This document shows, in pieces, positions 36,190 through 45,407 of a DNA stretch of 64,000 bases. A program made the translations under genes and the position numbers. Under the pieces are notes generated by a model. That model searched no databases. It worked only from the letters and a program-made list of their open reading frames with translations, and had not been told where the DNA came from. Source of the DNA: an uncultured Streptomyces sp. (lineage in GTDB: Bacteria > Actinomycetota > Actinomycetes > Streptomycetales > Streptomycetaceae); contig NZ_CANLBS010000022.1 in assembly GCF_947488945.1 (NCBI RefSeq), positions 49,235 through 113,234 of the forward strand, written 5' to 3'. Each line of letters starts with the position of its first letter. Position 1 is the stretch's first letter.

Positions 36190-37530
36190 GTGCCCAGCCC
36201 CTACCGCGCCCTCTTCACCGCCCCCGGCTCCACCGCCTTCTCGGCCGCCGGACTCCTCGGCCGGATGCCGCTGTCCATGATGGGCATCGGCGTGGTGACC
36301 ATGGTGTCCCAGCTGACCGGCCGTTACGGACTGGCGGGCGCGCTCTCCGCGACCCTCGCGATGGCGGCGGCGGTCTTCGGCCCGCAGGTCTCCCGGCTGG
36401 TGGACCGCTACGGGCAACGGCGGGTGCTGCGCCCGGTCACCCTGTTCGCGGCGGCGGCCGTGGCGGGGCTGCTGGTCTGCGCGCAGCAGGGCTTCCCGGA
36501 CTGGACGCTGTTCGTCTTCTCGGCGGCGGCGGGCTGCGTCCCCAGCGTGGGATCGATGGTCCGGGCCCGGTGGGCGGAGATCCACCGGGGCTCGCCGCGC
36601 GAGCTGCACACCGCGTACTCGTGGGAGTCGATCGTCGACGAGGTGTGCTTCATCTTCGGGCCGATCGTCTCGATCGGGCTGTCCACCGCCTGGTTCCCCG
36701 AAGCGGGCCCGCTGCTCGCCGGGGTCTTCCTGGTGATCGGGGTGTTCTGGCTGACCGCGCAGCGGGCCACCGAGCCGGCGGCCCACCCGAAGTCGCCGCA
36801 GTCCGGCGGCTCCGCGCTCCGCTCCCCCGGCCTCCAGGTGCTGGCGCTCACCTTCGTGGCGACCGGGGCGATCTTCGGCTCGATCGACGTGGTGACGGTG
36901 GCGTTCGCCGAGGAGCGCGGCCACAAGGCGGCGGCCAGTCTGGTGCTCGCCGTCTACGCCCTCGGGTCCTGTCTGGCCGGTGCGGTCTTCGGGCTGCTGC
37001 ACCTCACGGGCCGTGCCTCCACCCGGTGGCTGGTGGGGGTCTGCGCGATGGCCGTGAGTATGATCCCCCTCCAACTGGCCGGGAGCCTCCCGTTCCTGGC
37101 CGTGGCGCTCTTTGTCGCGGGCCTCGCCATCGCACCGACGATGGTGACCACCATGGCCCTCGTCGAGCAGCACGTCCCCCGCACCAAGCTGACCGAGGGC
37201 ATGACCTGGACCAGCACCGGGCTCGCCGTCGGGGTCGCGCTCGGCTCCTCGGCCGCCGGCTGGGTGGTCGACGCCTCGGGCGCCGGTGCGGGGTACGTGG
37301 TGTCCGCGGCGGCCGGAGTGACCGCGGCCGCGGTGGCGCTCCTGGGGCACCGCCGGCTCGCGGAGCCGGCGAAGACGGGAAGGCGCGGGGAAGATGACCG
37401 AGACCTACGCTCGGACGACGCGGGGCACGTGGCACAACTGGGCGGGGAACGTGACCGCGCGGCCGGCCCGGAGCGTGGCCCCGGCATCGGTGGACGAGCT
37501 CGCGGACGCGGTCCGCGCGGCGGCCGCTGA
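36190..37530 (+). CDS. MFS transporter
   Basis: 446 residues, GTG start (VPSPYRALFTAPGSTAF) with CGGAG upstream. About twelve helices are seen. The loop 'RLVDRYGQRRVLRPV' is the cytoplasmic A-motif equivalent. The family resembles sugar or drug exporters of the SET type; substrate unknown. The reading frame overlaps the next gene by 137 bases. The last ~50 residues (RRGEDDRDLRSDDAGHVAQL and onward) are charged and low complexity, unlike a normal MFS end. This suggests an earlier stop was lost by mutation. Confidence 0.85.
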   Translation: MPSPYRALFTAPGSTAFSAAGLLGRMPLSMMGIGVVTMVSQLTGRYGLAGALSATLAMAAAVFGPQVSRLVDRYGQRRVLRPVTLFAAAAVAGLLVCAQQGFPDWTLFVFSAAAGCVPSVGSMVRARWAEIHRGSPRELHTAYSWESIVDEVCFIFGPIVSIGLSTAWFPEAGPLLAGVFLVIGVFWLTAQRATEPAAHPKSPQSGGSALRSPGLQVLALTFVATGAIFGSIDVVTVAFAEERGHKAAASLVLAVYALGSCLAGAVFGLLHLTGRASTRWLVGVCAMAVSMIPLQLAGSLPFLAVALFVAGLAIAPTMVTTMALVEQHVPRTKLTEGMTWTSTGLAVGVALGSSAAGWVVDASGAGAGYVVSAAAGVTAAAVALLGHRRLAEPAKTGRRGEDDRDLRSDDAGHVAQLGGERDRAAGPERGPGIGGRARGRGPRGGR

Positions 37531-38716
37531 GGGCCTGCGGGTCAAGGCGGTCGGCACCGGCCACTCCTTCACCGCGGCGGCGGCCACCGACGGGGTGCTG
37601 ATACGCCCCGGCCTGCTGACGGGCATCCGCGACATCGACCGCGCGGCCATGACCGTGACGGTCGAGGCGGGCACCCCGCTCAAGCGCCTCAACGCCGCGC
37701 TGGCACGGGAAGGGCTCTCGCTCACCAACATGGGCGACATCATGGAGCAGACCGTGGCGGGGGCGACCTCCACCGGCACCCACGGCACCGGCCGCGACTC
37801 GGCCTCCATAGCGGCGCAGATCAGGGCGCTGGAAATGGTCACCGCCGCCGGCGAGGTGCTGCGCTGCTCTCCGCAGGAGAACCCGGAGGTGTTCGCGGCG
37901 GCCCGGATCGGGCTCGGCGCGCTCGGCGTGGTGACGGCCCTCACCTTCGCCGTGGAGCCGGTGTTCCTGCTGACGGCCCGCGAGGAGCCGATGAGCTTCG
38001 AGCGGGTCACCTCGGAGTTCGACGCGCTCGTGGCCGAGAACGAGCACTTCGAGTTCTACTGGTTCCCGCACACGGGCAACTGCACCACCAAGCGCAACAA
38101 CCGCAGCGCCGGACCGGCCGCCCCTCCCGGCCGGATCAGCGGCTGGATCGAGGACGAGCTCCTCTCCAACGCGGTGTTCCAGGTGGCCTGCTCGGTCGGC
38201 CGGGCGGTCCCCGCGGCCATCCCGTCGATCGCCAGGATCTCCAGCCGGGCCCTGTCGGCCCGCACCTACACCGACATCCCCTACAAGGTGTTCACCAGCC
38301 CGCGCCGGGTGCGCTTCGTGGAGATGGAGTACGCGCTGCCGCGTTCCGAGGCGGCCGGGGCGCTGCGGGAGCTGAAGGCGATGGTCGAGCGGTCGCCGCT
38401 GCGGGTGAGCTTCCCGGTGGAGGTGCGGACCGCTCCCGCCGACGACATCGCCCTGTCCACCGCGTCGGGCCGCGAGTCGGTGTACATCGCGGTGCACCTG
38501 TACAAGGGCACCCCGTACCAGGCGTACTTCACCGCGGTGGAGCGGCTGATGACCGAGCGCGCGGGCCGGCCGCACTGGGGCAAGGTGCACACCCGCGACG
38601 CGGCCTACCTGTCCGAGGTCTATCCCCGGTTCGGGGAGTTCACCGCGCTGCGCGACCGGCTCGACCCGGACCGCGTCTTCGCCAACGACTACCTGCGCCG
38701 GGTGCTGGGCGACTGA
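37394..38716 (+). CDS. FAD-dependent D-arabinono-1,4-lactone oxidase family protein
   Basis: 440 residues, ATG start with GGGGAAG directly upstream inside the MFS frame. The FAD-binding PCMH half has 'NWAGNVTARPARSVAPAS', VGTGHSFTAAAATDGVLI and 'GATSTGTHGTG'. The C-terminal ALO half has 'RVRFVEMEYALPR' and 'HWGKVHT' with a final Leu-Asp-Pro-Asp-x-Val-Phe. It oxidises a sugar lactone or alditol with oxygen or another acceptor; the substrate is not deducible. It lacks a signal peptide. Translation may be coupled to the MFS gene. Confidence 0.88.
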   Translation: MTETYARTTRGTWHNWAGNVTARPARSVAPASVDELADAVRAAAAEGLRVKAVGTGHSFTAAAATDGVLIRPGLLTGIRDIDRAAMTVTVEAGTPLKRLNAALAREGLSLTNMGDIMEQTVAGATSTGTHGTGRDSASIAAQIRALEMVTAAGEVLRCSPQENPEVFAAARIGLGALGVVTALTFAVEPVFLLTAREEPMSFERVTSEFDALVAENEHFEFYWFPHTGNCTTKRNNRSAGPAAPPGRISGWIEDELLSNAVFQVACSVGRAVPAAIPSIARISSRALSARTYTDIPYKVFTSPRRVRFVEMEYALPRSEAAGALRELKAMVERSPLRVSFPVEVRTAPADDIALSTASGRESVYIAVHLYKGTPYQAYFTAVERLMTERAGRPHWGKVHTRDAAYLSEVYPRFGEFTALRDRLDPDRVFANDYLRRVLGD

Positions 38717-38737
38717 GGCGTCCCGGTCCCGGAGCGG

Positions 38738-38782
38738 CGAGGGCCGGGGCCCCCACCCTCGTGGTGGGGGCCCCGGCCCTCG
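38738..38782. terminator. Bidirectional terminator (20-bp perfect stem)
   Basis: CGAGGGCCGGGGCCCCCACC pairs with GGTGGGGGCCCCGGCCCTCG around CTCGT, between convergent genes. Confidence 0.9.
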
Positions 38783-38814
38783 CGCCGTCGTCGGCCGCGC
38801 CGGAGCGCGCCGGT

Positions 38815-40026
38815 TCACTCGCCGTCGGCGCCGGTCCCCGGCTGCTCGCCGTTCTCGCCGTTCTCGCCGGAGCCGTCGTCGCCGGTCTCCGCCGGCGCCG
38901 TGGCCGTGCCGCCGTCGGTGGCGGACGGCGTGGGCGTCGGAGCCTGCGAGGCCCCGCCGTCCGCACCGGACGGGGCGGTGGTCGGCGCGTCGGTGGCGTC
39001 GGTGCCCGCTCCGCCCTCCGGGGTCGGGCTCGCGGTGCCGGTGCCGGGGGTGGCGCTCGTCCCGGTGTCCGGGCTCTGCCGCTCGTCGCCCTGCTCGTCG
39101 CCCCGCTCGTCGCCGCCGGTGCTGGTGGCGGGCGAGGGGTCGGTGGAGCCGGAACCGCCGCTGCCGCCGCGGACGACCGAACCCACGGTGGTGCCGCGGC
39201 CGCCGCTGAGGTCGCTGCCCGAGATCATCTCGAACGCGGTGATCCCGACCATCGCCACGACGAACACGACGACGGCAGCGAGGACGGGCCTCTTCCAGCC
39301 GCGCCGCACGGCGTGGGTGGTGCCGTCCGACCAGTCGTCGTCCTGCGGGGCGTCCTGCGCCGGCACGCCCGCGGCGTCCGCCTGCCGCAGCAGCATGGTG
39401 CTGTCGGCCTCGTTCACCGGGACCGCCCGGAGCATCCGGGTGCGCTCGGGGTCCGTCTCCGGGGCCGCCCGCAGCATCCGGGTCGCGTCGTCGTCCTCGG
39501 GAACGGTGCCGAGGAGCTGGGTGCGGTCGGCGTCGCCGCCGGGCACCGCGCCGAGCAGCCGCGTGCCGTCCGTGTCGTTCACCGGGACGCCCCAGGTGAC
39601 GGGTCCGGTGGCGGCGCCGGGTGCCGGTACCGGACGGGTCGCGTCGTTCCCCGCGAAGGCCGCGCCGGAGGCGCCGTACGGGTCGGGCTCCCGGGGTCCG
39701 GCGGTGCACCGGTCGTCCGGCGGCCACGGCTCCCGGGTGGTCTCACGGGTCCGCACCGAGACCTGACGGCCCGTGGGGTGGGTGACCTGGACGGTGACCT
39801 CGCGGATCTGCTCGCCGGTGCGGCGGAAGAAGTGCTGGAAGACCGAGCTTCCGCAGGTGGCGACGATGCTCATCACCCCCGCCCCGACGATCGTGCCGTA
39901 CACCCCCAGTTGCGAGGCCGCGACCGCCGCCGCCACCGCGGCCAGCGCGCTGCCGGCGACCTGCGGCAGATTCAGATCGATGCGCCTCTCTTCGGGTTCC
40001 GTGTCCTTTTCCGCCCTCTGAACCAT
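38815..40026 (-). CDS. Membrane protein with repeated T-x-[LM]-L motifs and Thr/Gly/Pro-rich exterior
   Basis: 403 residues from ATG (MVQRAEKDTEPEERRID) with AAGGG upstream. Hydrophobic segments lie at about 22-55 (VAGSALAAVAAAVAASQLGV onward). The middle holds five spaced copies of an acidic-x-Thr-x-Leu/Met-Leu motif: DGTRLLGAVP, DRTQLLGTVP, DATRMLRAAP, ERTRMLRAVP, DSTMLLRQ. A single helix (PVLAAVVVFVVAMVGITAF) precedes a ~115-residue Ser/Thr/Pro/Gly-rich tail, probably extracellular. I do not recognise a named family. The Thr motifs look like possible Ser/Thr-kinase or FHA-docking sites, an inference. Confidence 0.72.
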   Translation of the reverse strand: MVQRAEKDTEPEERRIDLNLPQVAGSALAAVAAAVAASQLGVYGTIVGAGVMSIVATCGSSVFQHFFRRTGEQIREVTVQVTHPTGRQVSVRTRETTREPWPPDDRCTAGPREPDPYGASGAAFAGNDATRPVPAPGAATGPVTWGVPVNDTDGTRLLGAVPGGDADRTQLLGTVPEDDDATRMLRAAPETDPERTRMLRAVPVNEADSTMLLRQADAAGVPAQDAPQDDDWSDGTTHAVRRGWKRPVLAAVVVFVVAMVGITAFEMISGSDLSGGRGTTVGSVVRGGSGGSGSTDPSPATSTGGDERGDEQGDERQSPDTGTSATPGTGTASPTPEGGAGTDATDAPTTAPSGADGGASQAPTPTPSATDGGTATAPAETGDDGSGENGENGEQPGTGADGE

Positions 40027-40520
40027 GACCAGCCCTTGCTTGACATCTCTCCCACCCTGCACCAGGAAGGGACAAACGAGCGAAGGGGATAGTTCCGTTT
40101 CTGGTGATTCTGTGAAGCAGGACACGCAACACGGGCAAATGGCGGGCAAGTGGGTAACAGGACCCGCGTGCCCGCCGAGAACTCGAACGGCGCGCCGGAC
40201 CACCCCGGTGGCCCGAATGGAGTACTGTGACGAGCCCTGGGACCGTGCTCCTGCGTGGGTGGCACGGGACACACGAAGGGGGCCGAAGGCGGCAGTCGAA
40301 CCGGCGGCGCCAAGGCATCGCACGGCGCTTCCGTGCACGGACGGCCGTCCCGGTCGCCCGCGGCGCGGCAGGTGATCGTGTCAGGACGGTGTGAGGGGCC
40401 GCGGCCCGACACGCCGGGCAACTTGGCAAGGTTGTGGCAGGCTGCACCCGGGCAGGCCACACTCGACTAGCGGAAGCAGCGACGCACGTGACGTCGGCAG
40501 GCACCACCCGGGAGGTCCCC
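40027..40520. other. Divergent control region between the repeat-motif membrane gene and sepH
   Basis: About 490 bases. The sepH frame extends upstream only as weak, atypical sequence, so this is treated as non-coding. A TGGAGTACTGTGACG segment near 40217 is promoter-like for the plus strand. No operator palindrome or hairpin was recognised. Confidence 0.45.
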
Positions 40521-41579
40521 ATGCCCGAACTGCGTGTCGTGGCCGTCTCCAACGACGGCACACGACTGGTGCTCAAGGCTGCGGACAGCACGGAGTACAC
40601 GCTTCCGATCGATGAGCGTCTCCGTGCGGCGGTGCGCAACGACCGCGCGCGGCTCGGTCAGATCGAGATCGAGGTGGAGAGCCATCTCCGCCCACGCGAC
40701 ATCCAGGCCCGTATAAGGGCCGGCGCCTCCGCCGAGGAGGTGGCCCAGTTCGCGGGCATCCCCGTCGACCGGGTGCGCCGTTTCGAGGGCCCGGTCCTGG
40801 CGGAGCGCGCCTTCATGGCCGAACGCGCCCGGAAGACCCCCGTGCGCCGCCCCGGCGAGAACACCGGCCCCCAGCTCGGCGACGCGGTACAGGAACGCCT
40901 GCTGCTGCGCGGCGCCGACAAGGAGACCGTCCAGTGGGACTCCTGGCGCCGCGACGACGGCACCTGGGAGGTCCTGCTGGTCTACCGCGTCGCGGGCGAG
41001 CCGCACTCGGCGAGCTGGACCTACGATCCGCCCCGCCGCCTGGTCCAGGCCGTGGACGACGAGGCGCGTTCGCTGATCGGCGAGAGCGAGGCCGCCGCCC
41101 CGGAGCCGAGCTTCCCGTTCGTGCCCCGGATCGCCCGGCTGCCGCGCGACCGGCCCCTGGACCGTGCTCTCGACCGGCAGATGGAGCGCTACCACGCCCC
41201 GGCTTCCTCCGAACCCGAGGAGTACACCGCTCCGTCGGCTGCCGAGCGCGACTCGCTGACCAGTCTCCTGGAGGCGGTGCCGAGCTTCCGCGGCGACATG
41301 GTGGTGCCCGAGCGGCCCTCCCCGCCGGAGCCGTCGGCCATGGAACCGGCCGCCGAGGAGCCCGAGGCCGACGAACCGCCGGCCGCCGCGGCCTCCGCGG
41401 GTGCCGGTTCGGCCTACGCCGACGTGCTCATGCCCCGTGCGGTCGCGGGCCACCGCGACCGCCTGACCGGGACGACCGACCGGCAGGCCGAGGCGGACGG
41501 AGTCCGGCCGGGCCGACGGGCCGCGGTGCCGAGCTGGGACGAGATCGTCTTCGGCACCCGCAGGAAGAAGCAGGACTGA
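40521..41579 (+). CDS. sepH: Cell-division protein SepH
   Basis: 352 residues, ATG start (MPELRVVAVSNDGTRLVLKA) with GGGAGGT five bases upstream. The N-terminal DUF3071 domain (1-165) contains a helix-turn-helix-like segment 'IQARIRAGASAEEVAQFAGI' with PVDRVRRFEGPV. The rest is Pro/Glu/Ala-rich and disordered, ending in basic RRKKQD. In Streptomyces SepH binds FtsZ and promotes its assembly during sporulation-specific and vegetative septation. It is monocistronic here, with its own terminator. Confidence 0.93.
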   Translation: MPELRVVAVSNDGTRLVLKAADSTEYTLPIDERLRAAVRNDRARLGQIEIEVESHLRPRDIQARIRAGASAEEVAQFAGIPVDRVRRFEGPVLAERAFMAERARKTPVRRPGENTGPQLGDAVQERLLLRGADKETVQWDSWRRDDGTWEVLLVYRVAGEPHSASWTYDPPRRLVQAVDDEARSLIGESEAAAPEPSFPFVPRIARLPRDRPLDRALDRQMERYHAPASSEPEEYTAPSAAERDSLTSLLEAVPSFRGDMVVPERPSPPEPSAMEPAAEEPEADEPPAAAASAGAGSAYADVLMPRAVAGHRDRLTGTTDRQAEADGVRPGRRAAVPSWDEIVFGTRRKKQD

Positions 41580-41610
41580 TCCGGGCGGAGCCCCGCTCCC
41601 CGCCCGCCGC

Positions 41611-41651
41611 CGGAGGCCCGTCCGCGAGAATCCCTCGCGCACGGGCCTCCG
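41611..41651. terminator. Convergent terminator after sepH
   Basis: CGGAGGCCCGT pairs with ACGGGCCTCCG. After one mismatch, CGCGAG pairs with CTCGCG around AATCC. It lies between sepH and the rhodanese gene. Confidence 0.8.
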
Positions 41652-41699
41652 GCACGTCCGGCAGGGCTCACTTCCGGGTGTCCGGCCGGGGGCACCGGG

Positions 41700-42527
41700 C
41701 TACTGCGGGTCGGGGCCGGTGGCGACCGGACGGTGTTCGTCCGCACTCCACTCCGACCACGAGCCGGGGTACAGCACCCCGCGCAGGCCCGCGATCTCCA
41801 GCGCGAGCACCTGGTGCGCGCCGGACACCCCGGAGCCGCAGTACACGCCGACCTCGCCGCCGTCCCGCGCGCCCAGCGCACCGAACCGCTCGGCCAGCCG
41901 CTCCGCGGGCAGGTACCGCCCGTCGGCTCCCACGTTCTCCCCCGTCGGCGCCGAGACCGCGCCCGGGATGTGCCCGCCGACCCGGTCGATGGGCTCCACG
42001 TCGCCCCGGTAGCGCTCCGCGGCCCGCGCGTCCAGCAGCAGCCCGGTCCGGGCCAGGGCCGCCGCGCCGTCCGCGTCCACCACCGGCAGCGCACCGGGCC
42101 GTGGCCGGAAGTCACCCTCCTGCGGCGCGGGGATCTCCTTCGACAGCTCACCGGTCCAGGCCGGCAGCCCGCCGTCCAGTACCCGGACGTCCTCGTGCCC
42201 GGCCCAGCGCAGCAGCCACCAGGCGCGGGCGGCGGCCCAGCCCTGGCCGCCGTCGTAGACCACCACCGGCCGGTCGGCCCGCACCCCGGCCCGGCGCATG
42301 GCGGCGCCGAAGGCCTCCGGGTCCGGGAGGGGGTGGCGGCCGCCGGAACCGGGTGGACCGGCGAGCTCCGTGTCGAGGTCGACGAAGACGGCGCCGGGGA
42401 GGTGACCGGCCTCGTAGTCGGGCCGTCCGTTCGGGCCGCCCAGTTGCCAGCGGACGTCCAGGAACACCGGCGGACGGGGGCCCGCCGACTCGCTGAGGCA
42501 TGCGGATGCGGTGATGATGGGCTTCAT
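41700..42527 (-). CDS. Rhodanese-type sulfurtransferase (two-domain)
   Basis: 275 residues from ATG (MKPIITASACLSESAGP); an ATG three codons upstream is also possible. It is a tandem rhodanese. The first domain has FLDVRWQLGGPNG, 'GHLPGAVFVDLDTELAGPP' and 'VVVYDGGQGWAAARAWWLL' with no active cysteine. The second has LLLDARAAERYRG, 'GHIPGAVSAPTGENV' and the active loop VYCGSGVSGAHQVLAL. This is the thiosulfate/3-mercaptopyruvate sulfurtransferase layout: persulfide transfer from the catalytic Cys to cyanide or thiols. Confidence 0.9.
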   Translation of the reverse strand: MKPIITASACLSESAGPRPPVFLDVRWQLGGPNGRPDYEAGHLPGAVFVDLDTELAGPPGSGGRHPLPDPEAFGAAMRRAGVRADRPVVVYDGGQGWAAARAWWLLRWAGHEDVRVLDGGLPAWTGELSKEIPAPQEGDFRPRPGALPVVDADGAAALARTGLLLDARAAERYRGDVEPIDRVGGHIPGAVSAPTGENVGADGRYLPAERLAERFGALGARDGGEVGVYCGSGVSGAHQVLALEIAGLRGVLYPGSWSEWSADEHRPVATGPDPQ

Positions 42528-42762
42528 GGACGCCATCTTCGCGCAGTGGCCCGTCCGCGCGTAGGGGTACCCGCCCGACATACCGGCGCACCACGTCCGC
42601 GCCGGGTCGAGAACCCGCACCGTGCGGCGCGGCAGGGGGCGCCCGGCGGGCCCGGTGGTGAAAGCATCGGGGCCGGGGCTTACTCAGCCGGGCCGTGACC
42701 TGGACCCGCTGCCGGCCCCGTTCCCGCGTACGGCCACCACGATGGTCCGAGGAGAGACGACG

Positions 42763-43539
42763 ATGACCGAGGCCGCCACCCGGCGCACGCCCGGAACGCC
42801 TTGCTGGGTGAGTCTGATCGTGCACAGCCTGACCGCGACCCAGGATTTCTACGGAGCCCTGTTCGGCTGGGAGTTCCGCCCCGGCCCCGAGCAACTCGGC
42901 CCGTACGTAAGGGGCCGGCTGGACGGCAGGGAAGTGGCCGGCATCGGGCAGTTGCCGCCCGACCGGCATCTCCCGGTCGCCTGGACGCCGTACCTCGCCT
43001 CCGACGACGTCGCGCTGACCGCCGAGACGATCCGGTCCTGCGGCGGCACCGTCGCCGTCGGCCCGATCGACGCGGACGACGCGGGCCGGCTCGCCATCGC
43101 GTCCGACCCGGGCGGAGCGGTCTTCGGGGTGTGGCAGGCCGCCGCGCACATCGGGACGCAGCTCGCGGGCACCGCCGGAACCCCGGTCTGGAACGAGCTG
43201 CTGACCCGCGAGACGGCGACCGTCGGCAAGTTCTACCAGGCGGTGTTCGGTTACGAGGCGGAGGCGGTCGTGTCGGCCGACTTCGACTACCAGACGCTGC
43301 ACCTGGACGGCCGGCCCGTCGCCGCCCTGCACGGGGTGGGCCACGCCCTGCCGCGCGACCGCGGCCCGCACTGGATGACGTACTTCGAGGTGGACGACAC
43401 CGACGACGCCGCGCGTCGGGTGGTGGAGCTGGGCGGTCACGTCCTGCAACCGCCGCGGGAGGGGTCGAACGGGCGGATCGCCACCGTCTGCGACCCGGAG
43501 GGCGCGGTCTTCACGATCGTCCGCACCGAGCGGTCCTGA
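42763..43539 (+). CDS. VOC-family protein with two glyoxalase-like domains
   Basis: 258 residues, ATG start with GGAGA about eight bases upstream. Two VOC modules are seen: PCWVSLIVHSLTATQDFYGA / LFGWEF at residues 13-125, and 'WNELLTRETATVGKFYQAVF' with GYEAE at 140-255. Each ends in a DP(G/E)GAVF turn. The fold covers dioxygenases, glyoxalases and antibiotic-binding proteins. Metal ligands are not fully conserved, so catalysis is uncertain. It stands alone, divergent from the rhodanese gene. Confidence 0.85.
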   Translation: MTEAATRRTPGTPCWVSLIVHSLTATQDFYGALFGWEFRPGPEQLGPYVRGRLDGREVAGIGQLPPDRHLPVAWTPYLASDDVALTAETIRSCGGTVAVGPIDADDAGRLAIASDPGGAVFGVWQAAAHIGTQLAGTAGTPVWNELLTRETATVGKFYQAVFGYEAEAVVSADFDYQTLHLDGRPVAALHGVGHALPRDRGPHWMTYFEVDDTDDAARRVVELGGHVLQPPREGSNGRIATVCDPEGAVFTIVRTERS

Positions 43540-43702
43540 GACCGGCCGCGGCGCCGGGACCGGCGCCGGGACCGGGCGGGGGGTGGAGCAACGGGGGCGC
43601 GGGACCGGGGAGCGCAGGACCGGGAGGTGTAGGACCGGGGGCCGAGCGCAATCGCGACGGCCGCCCGAGGCGCGCGGCCCGCGAGGCGGCTGGAATGGCG
43701 GG

Positions 43703-44122
43703 ATGAACTCTTCGCCGCCGCCCGCCGCACCACCGCTACCGTCCGCCGCCGTCCACGAACGGCTGGCCCGGGAACGTAATGCCTGGCTGTGCACCGTGCG
43801 CCCGGACGGCACCCCGCACGCGACACCGGTCTGGTTCGTGTTCTCGCGGGGCAGTTGGTGGGTCGGCACGGACGCCTCGTCCGTCAAGGTCCGCAACATC
43901 GAGCGGTTCCCTGGCGTCTGTCTGATGCTGGAGGGCGGTGACCGTCCGGTCGTCGCGGAGGGCGAAGCGGTGCTGTACAGGGGCCCGTTCCCCGAACGGA
44001 TCACGGAGGCGTTCACCGAGAAGTACGCCTGGGACGCGGTCGCCCCGTACGAAGGGGGCGGAGCACGGGTCCTGCTCGAAATCCCGGTACGCCGCTGGTT
44101 GTTGGCAGGTACGGCACCGTGA
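43703..44122 (+). CDS. PPOX-class (pyridoxamine phosphate oxidase-like) F420/flavin protein
   Basis: 139 residues from ATG (MNSSPPPAAPPLPSAAV). A split-barrel flavin fold shows 'RNAWLCTVRPDGTPHATPVW' with FVFSRGSWWVGTD, 'SVKVRNIERFPGVCLMLE' and a C-terminal PVRRWLLAG. Such proteins use F420 or FMN; which one is not certain from the sequence. The DNA before it (43540-43700) is a GGGACCGG-type repeat-rich tract with no gene. Confidence 0.82.
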   Translation: MNSSPPPAAPPLPSAAVHERLARERNAWLCTVRPDGTPHATPVWFVFSRGSWWVGTDASSVKVRNIERFPGVCLMLEGGDRPVVAEGEAVLYRGPFPERITEAFTEKYAWDAVAPYEGGGARVLLEIPVRRWLLAGTAP

Positions 44123-44280
44123 GACGCCGCACGGCGCACGGCCGGACGCTCGCGCGGGGCACGGGGGTGCGCGGCCTTGACGCGGGACATCGCGGGACCC
44201 GTATCGGGACCCGTCGCGGCCCCGTCGCGGCCCCGGAAACCGGATGGTGGTGCGCGCGGGACGACGGCTAATCTCCCGGG

Positions 44281-45123
44281 GTGACGAGCACGGGGGACCC
44301 ACGCCTGGACACGGCCGTCGACGAGGCGTTGTCGGCGGGCCCGGCCGTCGCGCGGGCGTTGCGCGCCGTCCCCGCGGACCTGCTGGCGGAACGGCTCCAC
44401 GACCGCCTGGAGGGCGGGGCGTGGGGGTGCCTCGACCTGCTGGACGGCCGTCCGCTGCTGCGTACCCCGGCGCTGGAGCGAGCCCTGGGACGGTTGCGCG
44501 ACGAGGGGCGGGACGACCTCGCGGACCGGACCCTGCTGGTCGACGGGGTGCTGCGGGACCCGGACGCGGCACGCCGGGACGCGCAGGCGTGGGCGGCGGC
44601 GCGGGTTCGTCCGGGGCCGGGCGCGACGCCGCGCGCCGCGTCCCGGCAGGAGTCGCTGGATCTCGCCAGGACCGGGACCCCGACCCAGGTACGCAGGGCG
44701 CTGACCCGGCTTGCGGTCGCGCCCGGCGGGGAGGAGGACCCGGAACTCCGCCGTCTGGTGGACGAGTTGCTGCACCACCCGGTGGCCGGGGTGCGGCTGC
44801 ACGCCCACCGCGCCTCGCGGACCGCGCTGGACCGCCGGACGTACCTCGGGCACACCGAGGTGCTGCTGGGCGATCCGCAGCCCTCCGTGGTCCGCTCGGC
44901 GATCCGGATCGTGTGCCACGCCCGCTGGGAGCCCGCCGCACCCGCGGTGACCGATCTGCTCGGGCACCCGCACCCCGTGGTCCGCGAGGCGGCGGCCGAA
45001 GGGCTGGTCCGGCTGGGCGCCTCGGGGGTGCCCCCGCTCCGGCACGCCGCCGCCCGCGCCCGGCCGGACCACAGGGCCCGCTACACGGACGTGCTCGAAC
45101 GGATCACGACCGCGCGGGCCTGA
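44281..45123 (+). CDS. HEAT-repeat-like protein
   Basis: 280 residues, GTG start without an obvious Shine-Dalgarno. The C-terminal half consists of repeated helix pairs: 'RRLVDELLHHPVAGVRLHAH', 'VLLGDPQPSVVRSAIRIV' and TDLLGHPHPVVREAAAEGLV. This is the HEAT/PBS-lyase-like pattern with Asp/His-Pro turns. The N-terminal half is helical but divergent. No enzymatic motif is seen; it is probably a scaffold or protein-interaction module. It is monocistronic. Confidence 0.72.
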   Translation: MTSTGDPRLDTAVDEALSAGPAVARALRAVPADLLAERLHDRLEGGAWGCLDLLDGRPLLRTPALERALGRLRDEGRDDLADRTLLVDGVLRDPDAARRDAQAWAAARVRPGPGATPRAASRQESLDLARTGTPTQVRRALTRLAVAPGGEEDPELRRLVDELLHHPVAGVRLHAHRASRTALDRRTYLGHTEVLLGDPQPSVVRSAIRIVCHARWEPAAPAVTDLLGHPHPVVREAAAEGLVRLGASGVPPLRHAAARARPDHRARYTDVLERITTARA

Positions 45124-45193
45124 TCCGGGCCCCGGACGGTTCCGGCCCTACGCCGCAGAGGCTTCGGGCCGTACGCCGTCGGCTCGGACCACT

Positions 45194-45285
45194 GGGGAGG
45201 CCAAGGGCTCGGAGCTCCGGGGAGGCCCAAGGGCTCGGACCGCTGGGGGGCGGCTCGGCCGCTGGGAGGCCCAAGGGCTCGGACC
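45194..45285. repeat. Three imperfect copies of GGGAGGCCCAAGGGCTCGGA
   Basis: Copies start at 45194 (one C shorter), 45219 and 45264, interleaved with CGCTGGG. They lie in the ~625-bp gap between the HEAT-repeat gene and the MurE-like gene. The rest of that gap holds a possible leader ORF (45408-45503) and a hairpin; nothing else is recognised. Confidence 0.75.
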
Positions 45286-45407
45286 GTGCGCCCGCCGGCG
45301 GTTCCTACGGCGTACGGTCGCTCCGCGGAGTGCGCAAGGCCGCTCGGAGGGCGTACGGCTGTCCAGGGGCGGGGCGCCGGCCGTCCCGGCGGACGTACAC
45401 TCGGCCC

